Assembly (NCBI GenBank): GCA_003564135.1
Contig: PWNZ01000228.1
Span: 1 to 38,899 of the forward strand
Source of the DNA: Candidatus Cloacimonadota bacterium
GTDB taxonomy: Bacteria; Cloacimonadota; Cloacimonadia; Cloacimonadales; PWNZ01
Direction: 5' to 3'
Length of the DNA stretch: 38,899 bases
In this document: positions 16,552 through 25,084 of the stretch, piece after piece
How positions within the stretch are numbered: position 1 is the stretch's first letter
How the letters are laid out: every line of letters begins with the position of its first letter
Made by a program: the position numbers and the translations under genes
The notes under the pieces: model-generated
The model's database searches: none
Seen by the model: only the letters and a program-made list of their open reading frames with translations
Told to the model about the DNA's origin: nothing

Positions 16552-17463
16552 CTACTGCTTATCATCGTCCCTGTTTCTAGGATGTGCTAACCGATAGGCT
16601 TTGTTGATGTCTTTTATTGATAGATGTGTATAAACTTCTGTCGTTGAAAGGTACTCATGACCCAGCATTTCTTTTATGGCTTTGAGGTCAGCACCTCTAG
16701 AAAGTAAGTGGGTCGCAAATGAGTGACGGATAGTGTGAGTTGAATAACCTTTACTGCGAGCTATTAACCTAATATAGCGGTCTAATATTGCCCTGAGTTC
16801 ATCACTATGTAAAGATTTGCCGCTCTTTGATAAAAAAATTGAGTCATCACTTTTAACCGAAAGAAATTTGTGCCTAATTTTCAGGTAAGCATCTATAGCT
16901 TCTATTGCTTTTCTGCCTACAGGAATGGTCCTTTTCTTGATCCCTTTACCTACTACCTTAATAAGCTGAGATTGTCTGTTGAAATCGTTTAATTTCGCTC
17001 CGGCAACTTCCGATATTCTCAGACCACAAGAATACATTAGCTCAAGGATTGCTTTATTCCGGATGCCGTATTTTGTAGATAAATCGGGCAGGTTAATTAA
17101 AGCTTCCATTTCTTTTTCTGTAAAATAAGTAGGCATTTTTTTTTCGCTTTTAGGGTTGTTTACCAGAGCTGCTGGGTTTTTGTCGACATGTTTCCTTAGC
17201 AACAGGTATTGGAAAAAGCTTTTCAAGGAACTGATCTTGGAGCTAATAGAACTATTGCTTAAACCCTTGGTATGAAGGTGCCGTAAATAAGCTCTGATAG
17301 CTAAACGATCGAGATCTTTGATGGTGATTGAGCCATCCTGATATTCCTGTTTTATGTAAATGAAAAACTGTTTAACATCGGACTGATACTTTTTGATGGA
17401 GTTAGCGGACTTGCCGCCAGCCTTAATATATTGAATGAATTCTGCGAGATGGTCCTCAAACAT
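16552..17463 (-). CDS. Xer-type tyrosine recombinase
   Basis: A 303-residue integrase-family recombinase. The N-terminal SAM-like DNA-binding domain covers about 1-95; the catalytic domain has Arg149 (GLRISE), Lys173, His243-x2-Arg246 (HTIRHSFATHLL), His269 (GH) and the nucleophile Tyr278 (VYTH). Length and sequence match chromosomal XerC/XerD, which resolve chromosome dimers at dif with FtsK; the choice between C and D is not safe. No phage or integron context, att repeat or dif-like site was noticed nearby, so a housekeeping role is most likely. It is divergent from mnmG. Confidence 0.9.
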   Translation of the reverse strand: MFEDHLAEFIQYIKAGGKSANSIKKYQSDVKQFFIYIKQEYQDGSITIKDLDRLAIRAYLRHLHTKGLSNSSISSKISSLKSFFQYLLLRKHVDKNPAALVNNPKSEKKMPTYFTEKEMEALINLPDLSTKYGIRNKAILELMYSCGLRISEVAGAKLNDFNRQSQLIKVVGKGIKKRTIPVGRKAIEAIDAYLKIRHKFLSVKSDDSIFLSKSGKSLHSDELRAILDRYIRLIARSKGYSTHTIRHSFATHLLSRGADLKAIKEMLGHEYLSTTEVYTHLSIKDINKAYRLAHPRNRDDDKQ

Positions 17464-17656
17464 TTTAAACTCCTGCTATTGCTTAACAGCAAAGATCTCT
17501 ATATTCTCTAAGACCATAATAAGTAGATGAGCTTTACAAGCAAGTAAAAAATGAAGCACCCTATATATTTGATAGTGCTTGATTTACAAATGTCTTGACT
17601 TAGTAGGTGCATAATCAGGTATAGTTAACAACAAAAAAAAGAGTAAAATCAATTAG

Positions 17657-19540
17657 ATGAACAATAAGTATGACTATGACATTATAGTGATTGGTGGGGG
17701 GCATGCAGGTATAGAAGCTGCCTTAGCAGCAGCCAGAATGGGAGCTAATACGGCTATCTTTATAATTAATGAAGAGAGTATAGGCAGGATGTCGTGTAAT
17801 CCCTCCATAGGTGGCCCTGCTAAGGGACACTTAGCAAGAGAAATCGATGCTTTGGGTGGTGAGTTGGCTAGGGTTGCAGATATTACCGGTATTCAGTTCA
17901 GGATGCTGAACAAGAAAAAGGGGCCAGCTGTTTGGGCTCCCAGATCACAGAATGACAGGTATCTATATTCTGCGGAGATGAAGAATGTCGTCCTGAAACA
18001 GCCTAATCTGGAATTGTTGGTAGAAGAGGTTGCTGATGTCTTAACGGAGAAGATGAAAAATAATACTGCCAAAAAGATTAGAACAACAGGCGTTCAGACC
18101 GTTAACGGAAAGAAATACTATGCTCCTCGTGTGATCATTGCAGGTGGCACCTTTTTTAATGGGTTAATTCATATAGGTAAAGAGTCTTATCCTTCGGGAA
18201 GAGATAATGAACCGGCATCTTTATATTTGTCAAGATCGCTGGAAAAGATGGGTTTAAGGCTGGGTAGATTCAAGACTGGAACACCCCCCCGCATTGATCT
18301 GAATACTCTTAACTATAACTTAGTTGAAGAACAGCCGGGTGATGAACCACCGGAAGGATTCTCTTATTATAGAGGAATCGATTTAAAAAATCTTATTTCA
18401 TGTTTTTTGACCTACACAAATAAGGAGACCCACCGAATTATAGAGGATAATATAAAGGAATCTGCTCTTTATGGTGGTCGAATTAGAGGTACAGGTCCCA
18501 GGTATTGTCCATCTATAGAAGATAAGATAGTTCGCTTCCCCGATAAAGAAATGCATCATTTATTTATTGAACCTGAGGGCTTATCGACCAATGAGGGTTA
18601 TGTTAACGGCATATCAACCAGTCTTCCAGCCCAGATTCAAGATAAACTGGTTAAATCTATACCGGCCCTTAATAAAGCAAAGATATTGAAATACGGCTAT
18701 GCTATTGAGTATGATTACGTTATTCCCGGCCAAATTGAAACAACTATGGAAATAAAAAGGATAGCAGGTTTGTATACGGCGGGACAAATCAACGGGACTT
18801 CAGGATATGAAGAAGCGGCAGCTCAAGGCCTAATGGCCGGAGTTAATGCTATTTTGTCTATGGATAATAAAGATCCTTTCATTCTTGATCGTGGCAGCAG
18901 TTATATAGGGGTTCTAATTGATGATCTGATTATTAAAGGGACGAATGAGCCTTATCGAATGTTTACTTCAAGAGCTGAATACAGACTGTTTCTTAGGCAA
19001 GATAATGCCGACGAGAGGCTAATGCCTTTGGGTTATAAGTTAGGTTTGGTTTCTTCTGACCGGTGGTCTATATTCCGCAAAACTATGCAAATTATTCATA
19101 GAGAAATTGAGTTTTTAAAAAATAATAATACTCGGAAGAAATTGACTCCGAAAAATAAAGATCGTCAGGCAGAACCTATTAAATATGCAGCACTCTTAAA
19201 AAGACCGGAAGTAACGCTTAACGATTTGATTGAATATGGCTATAGTCCACCAACCGATGTCAGCAAATCAATATGGAGTCGCATAAGTCTGCAGATTAAA
19301 TATGAAGGCTACCTTAAAAGGCAGCAGCAAGATATCGAAAAGTTTCGTCAGATTGAGACCCTGATAATTCCGCAAAACATAGAATATAGCGCCGTCAAGA
19401 CTATAACAATGGAAGCAAGAGAAAAACTAACAAAAGTAAAGCCTAAATCTTTAGGACAAGCAGCAAGGATATCGGGAGTGAATTACACAGATATCACCTC
19501 ATTGATGGTCTATCTTAAGAGGAACGGATTCATTTCATAA
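17657..19540 (+). CDS. mnmG: MnmG (GidA), tRNA uridine 5-carboxymethylaminomethyl modification enzyme
   Basis: A 627-residue FAD enzyme of normal length. With MnmE it installs the carboxymethylaminomethyl group on U34 of several tRNAs. The FAD motif IVIGGGHAGIEAALAAARMG is at about residues 10-29, followed by MSCNPSIGGPAKGHL, FKTGTPPRID, and the late GTSGYEEAAAQGLMAG and FTSRAEYRL. The C-terminal helical tail is present. No good ribosome site precedes the ATG. Upstream, TTGACT (17595-17600) and TATAGT (17620-17625) form a weak promoter with a long 19-base spacer. mnmE is not nearby. Confidence 0.97.
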   Translation: MNNKYDYDIIVIGGGHAGIEAALAAARMGANTAIFIINEESIGRMSCNPSIGGPAKGHLAREIDALGGELARVADITGIQFRMLNKKKGPAVWAPRSQNDRYLYSAEMKNVVLKQPNLELLVEEVADVLTEKMKNNTAKKIRTTGVQTVNGKKYYAPRVIIAGGTFFNGLIHIGKESYPSGRDNEPASLYLSRSLEKMGLRLGRFKTGTPPRIDLNTLNYNLVEEQPGDEPPEGFSYYRGIDLKNLISCFLTYTNKETHRIIEDNIKESALYGGRIRGTGPRYCPSIEDKIVRFPDKEMHHLFIEPEGLSTNEGYVNGISTSLPAQIQDKLVKSIPALNKAKILKYGYAIEYDYVIPGQIETTMEIKRIAGLYTAGQINGTSGYEEAAAQGLMAGVNAILSMDNKDPFILDRGSSYIGVLIDDLIIKGTNEPYRMFTSRAEYRLFLRQDNADERLMPLGYKLGLVSSDRWSIFRKTMQIIHREIEFLKNNNTRKKLTPKNKDRQAEPIKYAALLKRPEVTLNDLIEYGYSPPTDVSKSIWSRISLQIKYEGYLKRQQQDIEKFRQIETLIIPQNIEYSAVKTITMEAREKLTKVKPKSLGQAARISGVNYTDITSLMVYLKRNGFIS

Positions 19541-19638
19541 AAAAAGCTTGAAATAAAAGCCTGTTATGATTATTGGACTTGATGCGTTTATCTGATGTAG
19601 CAATAGATAAATTGGAGTAAAAAAAATAGGAGAAAAAA

Positions 19639-20535
19639 TTGAAATACTACGGTAGAGATCGAGACATCCAGTATAAAGTCGGCTTCATGACCTTGCTGAC
19701 GATTATAATTCTCTTCCTTGGCTATAGCTGGCTTAGAGATTGGTTTGGCAGTGGTACTACTGAGGTGTCTGTTAGGTTCACTCATGCCGGAAATATCGAG
19801 ATAGGTGATCCTGTCTCCGTTTATGGAGTTAAAAGAGGCAGGGTAGATGATGTTTTAATAACTAAACAAGGGGTAATCCTCACTCTTTTAGTGGAAATTG
19901 ATTTTCCCCTGAGCGTAGATACGGAATTCTATATCAGTGACTCTAATTTGATGGGCAGCAGGCAAGTTGATATTATTCCCGGCAGCACTGAAAAATTCAT
20001 AACTTCTGAGTTTGTCGCCGAGGGAGAGAGTATGGGAAGTCTAGCTTCATTAGTTCCCAAGATAGACGCCGTAATAAACGAGATAAGTTCGCTGACTGAA
20101 TTGTTTTCTCGCGAAGAAGGATTGGGAGACAACTTACTGGAAAGTATACAAGCTCTGAATAACATAGCTGTTAGGATCGATTCATTTTTAGAAGACTCCG
20201 AGGCAGGGCTGACCGAAGCTGTCAGTAATATAAACACATTAGCAGCAACAACTAATGAGCTTTTCAGGCATAATAAAGAGAACATTGAACAAGTATTAAT
20301 TACTGCCGATACCAGTATGAAGAAGTTTGAAGAATCTCTTAACTATATTGATAGCTTGCTGAACGACTTGGCGCCGATTTCTAAGGCGATGTCCACTGAT
20401 GAAGGCACTCTAAAAAGGCTTATAAGTGATGAAGAACTCTATTTAAAGTTGCTAAAAACAACAGAGCAGGTCGATTCACTACTAACAGATATCCAAGATA
20501 ATCCGAGAAGATACTTTAAATTCAGCATTTTTTAG
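19639..20535 (+). CDS. MlaD/MCE-domain lipid transport protein
   Basis: A 298-residue protein with a TTG start preceded by AGGAGA. One transmembrane anchor (about residues 15-34) is followed by an MCE domain (about 38-118: VSVRFTHAGNIEIGDPV, VSVYGVKRGRV, DIIPGS) and a long helical/coiled-coil region to the end, which closes with NPRRYFKFSIF, a common ending in this family. MCE proteins form hexameric rings or tubes that carry lipids across the periplasm. The usual partners MlaE (permease) and MlaF (ATPase) are not adjacent. The next gene, 53 bases on, encodes an Omp85-type outer membrane protein. Confidence 0.88.
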   Translation: MKYYGRDRDIQYKVGFMTLLTIIILFLGYSWLRDWFGSGTTEVSVRFTHAGNIEIGDPVSVYGVKRGRVDDVLITKQGVILTLLVEIDFPLSVDTEFYISDSNLMGSRQVDIIPGSTEKFITSEFVAEGESMGSLASLVPKIDAVINEISSLTELFSREEGLGDNLLESIQALNNIAVRIDSFLEDSEAGLTEAVSNINTLAATTNELFRHNKENIEQVLITADTSMKKFEESLNYIDSLLNDLAPISKAMSTDEGTLKRLISDEELYLKLLKTTEQVDSLLTDIQDNPRRYFKFSIF

Positions 20536-20588
20536 GATTTTGATTATATGTGCGCTCCTATTAGATTTTAACTCAAGGAAGTAATTAT

Positions 20589-23576
20589 ATGAACTATAAA
20601 AAAATATATACATTAGTTTTAGTAGGCATTGTCTTGTTCTCATCCTTAACTTTATATGCCAAATTCGGTAAGAACAAAGTGCAGGTTGACAAGATAGATT
20701 GGGCGGTAATTGAAACACTACACTTTGATATCTACTACCCCAAAGGTGCCGATGAATTTGCCAAAAAACTGGCCTTGATGTCCGAAGAGGCTTACTATTT
20801 CTTACAAGATGCTTTTCAGGTTCCAATGTACGAAAGAGTCCCCTTGATATTTTATGAATCACACCGGGAGTTTCAGGTAACAAATATCATCTATCCGTTG
20901 CTAACCGAAGGCGTAGGAGGTTTCACCGAGTCCTTGAGGAACAGAATTGCCATACCTTACGACGGAAGTTACAAAAAGCTGGAAGAGACATTAATCCATG
21001 AACTAACACATGCTTATGTAAACCAAATCAAAAGTGACATGCAGTCAGCGATGTTTTTTAATGTTCAACGGATGCCTTTTCCATTTTGGTTTAACGAGGG
21101 TCTTCCTGAGTATTTTGCGATAGGTGGTGACGATAATTATAACAATATGTTTGTTATGGATATGGTCTTGAATTCCAACTTGAGACCTTTAGAACGTGTT
21201 GGAGGCTATGTCGCATACAGGCAGGGCGAGTCATTTTTGACCTATATTGATGAAGAATATGGCAACGAAGCAGTAATGCAGCTTTTCTATGCAGCTAAAA
21301 CCTCAGGGAGCATGGATTCTGCTTCACAGAAAGTTTTCGGAATGAATTTCGAAGATATTCAAAAACGGTGGAAAAACTATCTATTACGGAAATATACACC
21401 CTATCTCAACTCTCATAATATACCATACGAAACCTTCGAAAAGAGAACCGACCACGAAAGACAGGGATCATTTTACAATTACGGACCCAGTTTTTCACCC
21501 GACGGCAGCAGATACTTGTATTTCTCTAACAGAGATCAACGTACTAGTATTTGGAGGGCTTTGACTATTGATATCTTCGAGGATGAGCTAATTCTCAAAG
21601 GAGAGACTAAAGGTAGGTTTGAACAGTTCCATTTCCTGCGCAGCAATATCAGTTGGTTTCCCGACAGTAGACATTTTGCCTTTGTGGCTAAAACTGAGTC
21701 CGGGGATGTCCTCTATGTAATGGATGTAGAGACAAAAGAAATAACGGAGTCTATTGATATGTTCGATTTTGACGCTGTATATGAAATAGATATCTGTAGT
21801 GAAGGATCTAAAGTCGTCTTCTCCGGTCAGAAGGCAATGAATAATAACATTTATTACATGGATCTCGAAAGACGCGAAATTACCCAGTTGACTGATGATG
21901 CTTATTATGATCATCAACCAAGGTGGTCGAATGATAGATCAAAGATTGTCTTTACTTCGGAACGTGGTGAAAGAAAAGAAGCAAAGCATGAGCATATATT
22001 CAATAAACTGACAGATCAGGTCTTCTATTACGACTTAAAGCAAGAGGTTTTCTACCAAATAACTGACGATCAATTCAGCAATCATTCACCCTTTTGGAAC
22101 GGTCAAGATAGTATGATTCTATTCATATCTGAAGAGGATAAAATAGCCAATTTTCATGTTATAGATATAAAAAATAACACCCGCGCTAAAGTGACAAATA
22201 CTATCAATGGTGTCTTTAAGGGTGACATAAACTATGATGAAACCCTGCTGGTCTTTTCTGTTTTTTACGAGGATGGCTGGAATATATACATGCACCGTAA
22301 TCCTTTAAGTGAATTGGAGCATTATCCCTATCAAGAGCCGGAGGTTGTAGATTTACAAGATGACTTTTTCGAAAGATTCAGGCTTAACCGTTACCGTTAT
22401 TTTGGCAGAGATAAAGAACTGATATCAAACGATGATGATGATGAGAAAATTATCGAAAGGCATGATGCAGCGTTCTATCGTGTTAGGAAAAACAGTACGC
22501 TCCATCCTCGGCCTAACGAAATAAACGAGCCTCTTCTCAGACCCTATAAAGTCAGATTCTTCTTAGACCGCTTGTGGGGAGGGTTAGCATATTCTTCAAC
22601 CTACGGAACAATCGGCAGCCTGCATTTAGGCTTTAGCGATATGATGGGAGACCATACAATGGGGTTTCAATTAGGCATTACGGAAAACTTAAAAGATTCC
22701 GACTTTATATTCAGCTATCTTTATTTGCCACGCCGTATAGACCACGGATTTGGCTTCTTCTACCTTAACGATGACTATATCCGTTATTACCGAGATCTTG
22801 ATGTCTATATAAAGAGATTAGAAAGAGATGTAGGTGCATTTAGTTTGACTAGTTATCCACTCAACCGTTTTTGGCGGTTAGATTTTGAGAATGTTGCTTA
22901 TAACCGGAAACAAGACTACGAATATTGGAACAGTCACGACCAATATTGGGAAGAGCTGGACAGTATCAACCGATGGGTCTATTCACCGCAATTAAAACTA
23001 GTGCATGATAACATCCTCTATGGGCCTACGGGACCGATGACCGGCTGGCGAGGTATCACGGGACTCTCCTATGTTTTTGATGAAAAAAGCAATGATTTCT
23101 ATATAGCCCGAGCTGACCTTAGACATTACAAACTTTTCGCTAAGAAATATTCTTTTGCTACCAGATTGTTATTAGGCAGAACAAATGCTGAATCGGAATC
23201 CAATAGGTTAAGGATCGATGGTTATAATGGTATCAGAGGACTTACAGATTCATCGATCAGGGGTCAAAATCAGGCTGTGGCTACTATGGAGCTGAGATTT
23301 CCGTTTATTGACAGATTAGATATGCAGTTCCCCTTACCGATGACCATTGGTAATATTAGAGGAAGCCTATATACTGATGTAGGAACTGTATGGAACGAAC
23401 ATTCCAAATTCAGAGGCATGAAAGATGGGAAATTAAACGACATTTATCTTGGTATAGGCATGGGGCCCAGAATTAACCTCGGGTACTTCGTGCTTAAATT
23501 CGATACCACCTGGACTACCGATCTGAGTTCGTCCAGCAGACCGTCATTCTGGTGGAGCATAAATGAAGAGTTTTAG
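20589..23576 (+). CDS. Outer-membrane fusion: HExxH peptidase, beta-propeller, Omp85-type barrel
   Basis: A 995-residue protein with a signal peptide (cleavage near residue 24, LYAKF). Domain 1 (about 35-270) is a gluzincin peptidase MA-type domain with HELTH (His137, Glu138, His141) and the third ligand Glu170 in WFNEGLPEY. Domain 2 (about 285-590) is a TolB/PD40 beta-propeller with repeats such as GPSFSPDGSRYLYFSNRD and QPRWSNDRSKIVFTSERG. Domain 3 (about 650-995) is a surface-antigen/Omp85-type barrel, with YNGIRGL and the final strand ending in Phe. The natural reading is an outer-membrane barrel with a large domain assembly that processes or degrades proteins. AAGGA precedes the ATG. It follows the MCE gene by 53 bases. 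The substrate is unknown. Confidence 0.87.
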   Translation: MNYKKIYTLVLVGIVLFSSLTLYAKFGKNKVQVDKIDWAVIETLHFDIYYPKGADEFAKKLALMSEEAYYFLQDAFQVPMYERVPLIFYESHREFQVTNIIYPLLTEGVGGFTESLRNRIAIPYDGSYKKLEETLIHELTHAYVNQIKSDMQSAMFFNVQRMPFPFWFNEGLPEYFAIGGDDNYNNMFVMDMVLNSNLRPLERVGGYVAYRQGESFLTYIDEEYGNEAVMQLFYAAKTSGSMDSASQKVFGMNFEDIQKRWKNYLLRKYTPYLNSHNIPYETFEKRTDHERQGSFYNYGPSFSPDGSRYLYFSNRDQRTSIWRALTIDIFEDELILKGETKGRFEQFHFLRSNISWFPDSRHFAFVAKTESGDVLYVMDVETKEITESIDMFDFDAVYEIDICSEGSKVVFSGQKAMNNNIYYMDLERREITQLTDDAYYDHQPRWSNDRSKIVFTSERGERKEAKHEHIFNKLTDQVFYYDLKQEVFYQITDDQFSNHSPFWNGQDSMILFISEEDKIANFHVIDIKNNTRAKVTNTINGVFKGDINYDETLLVFSVFYEDGWNIYMHRNPLSELEHYPYQEPEVVDLQDDFFERFRLNRYRYFGRDKELISNDDDDEKIIERHDAAFYRVRKNSTLHPRPNEINEPLLRPYKVRFFLDRLWGGLAYSSTYGTIGSLHLGFSDMMGDHTMGFQLGITENLKDSDFIFSYLYLPRRIDHGFGFFYLNDDYIRYYRDLDVYIKRLERDVGAFSLTSYPLNRFWRLDFENVAYNRKQDYEYWNSHDQYWEELDSINRWVYSPQLKLVHDNILYGPTGPMTGWRGITGLSYVFDEKSNDFYIARADLRHYKLFAKKYSFATRLLLGRTNAESESNRLRIDGYNGIRGLTDSSIRGQNQAVATMELRFPFIDRLDMQFPLPMTIGNIRGSLYTDVGTVWNEHSKFRGMKDGKLNDIYLGIGMGPRINLGYFVLKFDTTWTTDLSSSSRPSFWWSINEEF

Positions 23577-23644
23577 TTTATTATTTCCCAAAAGATCACC
23601 GAATAGATTATACACAGAGAAATATATATTTTAGGAGCTTGATA

Positions 23645-25030
23645 ATGAAAGATGAGTTAATGATTAGCGTTTCAGGTATCAGAGGAATATTCGGAACAGC
23701 TCTCAAACCGGAAACTGTGCTAAAATATGGCGCAGCATTCGGCAGGTACTGCGAAAAGAAAAAAAAACAAAGAGAGGAACCAAACAAGCATAAACAAGCA
23801 ACAATAGTAATTGGCAGAGACAGCCGGACAACTGGAAAGACTCTCACTTATGCGCTAAAATCGGCTCTTTTAGGGGTTGGCTGTAAAGTTATTGATCTTG
23901 ATATAGTTGCCACACCAACTCTCCTTTTAGCGGTTAAAATGTTGCAAGCGGATGGCGGGATATGCGTTACAGCTTCTCATAATCCTGCCGAATGGAACGC
24001 TTTGAAGTTATGCAGTCATAGGGGGATGTTTCTTTATCCTGAGGAAGCTCAACAGTTTTTAGAGCTTGCTGGTTCGGATATTGACTATGCAGCTTGGAAT
24101 GAGCAGGGTGAGCTTGAAGGCAATCACCTGATGAGTGTAAGGCATATTGAAAAGATTTTAGCTATTCCTTACCTAAATATTGAGAAGATTAGAGATTGTA
24201 ATTTTAGAGTTGTGGTAGATTCCGTTAATGGTGCCGGTGGATTAATATCACCGCACTTACTCAAAAAGCTGGGCTGTACAATAAAAGAGATAAATAGTGA
24301 ACCCACAGGCTTATTTGCCCGAAAACCCGAACCATTAAGCGGTAATTTAGACCAGTTGAAAAAGGCGGTAGTTGATTTTCAAGCCGATATCGGGTTTGCT
24401 ACCGACCCTGATGTTGACAGGCTGTCCATTATCTCTGAAAAAGGGGAAGCTATAGGTGAGGAATTAAGCTTAGTGCTTGCTGCTAAATACGTTTTGTCCC
24501 AGCGTAAGGGCGATATTGTTACCAACTGTTCAACAACGATGGCTATTGACGATATAGCAAAAGAATCCGGGGTTAAGGTTTACAGAACTAAAGTCGGCGA
24601 AATAAACGTCGGCAAAATGATGACTGAGGTAGCTGCGGCTGTTGGCGGCGAAGGCAATGGCGGCGTCATCTGTCCCGAAGTGAATTATACTCGGGATGCA
24701 CCCGTCGGTATGGCCTTGATTTTGGCTCTGCTTGCTGAAAAACAGATTAAAATGTCGGAAATGGTCAATACCATCCCAAAATACTATATTACCAAAGACA
24801 AGATCAAAGGCGATGCGTTACAAATAGAACAGGCACTAACAAAAGCCGAAGAACAATATAAGAATGAAAAAATCGACAAGACCGACGGACTAAAAATAAT
24901 CGGAGATAGATACTGGATACACATCAGAAAATCAGGCACCGAACCCATTTTAAGGGTATATGTCGAAAGTGACTCTCAACAACGATCAAATCACTTGTGT
25001 CAGGATGCCATAAATAAAATTACCTCATAA
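23645..25030 (+). CDS. glmM: Phosphohexomutase, probable phosphoglucosamine mutase (GlmM)
   Basis: A 461-residue alpha-D-phosphohexomutase. The phosphoserine loop is TASHNP with Ser111; the metal loop is DPDVDRL; the sugar-binding loop is GEGNGGV; the phosphate-binding loop is RKSGTEPILRVY. The sugar-loop context (VGGEGNGGVICPEVNYTRDAPVG) resembles the archaeal-type GlmM subgroup found also in Bacteroidota-like lineages, which makes glucosamine-1-phosphate for UDP-GlcNAc and so feeds MurA. A phosphomannomutase/phosphoglucomutase activity cannot be excluded. A TTG six bases upstream is in frame, but TAGGAG is correctly spaced for the ATG at 23645. It is 68 bases after the Omp85 fusion gene. 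Confidence 0.87.
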   Translation: MKDELMISVSGIRGIFGTALKPETVLKYGAAFGRYCEKKKKQREEPNKHKQATIVIGRDSRTTGKTLTYALKSALLGVGCKVIDLDIVATPTLLLAVKMLQADGGICVTASHNPAEWNALKLCSHRGMFLYPEEAQQFLELAGSDIDYAAWNEQGELEGNHLMSVRHIEKILAIPYLNIEKIRDCNFRVVVDSVNGAGGLISPHLLKKLGCTIKEINSEPTGLFARKPEPLSGNLDQLKKAVVDFQADIGFATDPDVDRLSIISEKGEAIGEELSLVLAAKYVLSQRKGDIVTNCSTTMAIDDIAKESGVKVYRTKVGEINVGKMMTEVAAAVGGEGNGGVICPEVNYTRDAPVGMALILALLAEKQIKMSEMVNTIPKYYITKDKIKGDALQIEQALTKAEEQYKNEKIDKTDGLKIIGDRYWIHIRKSGTEPILRVYVESDSQQRSNHLCQDAINKITS

Positions 25031-25084
25031 TAACGCAAATAGTAGTTGTTTTTATTTGTTAACGCGAGTAAAAAAAGTAAATTA

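Noticed and set aside
16552-17463. Integrase of a mobile element
   Set aside because: The length, motifs and housekeeping neighbours match chromosomal Xer recombinases; no att-like direct repeats, cargo genes or tRNA were seen.
17553-17581. Hairpin AAGCAC...GTGCTT between the recombinase gene and mnmG
   Set aside because: Only a 6-bp stem with a 15-base loop and no T-run on either side; too weak to call.
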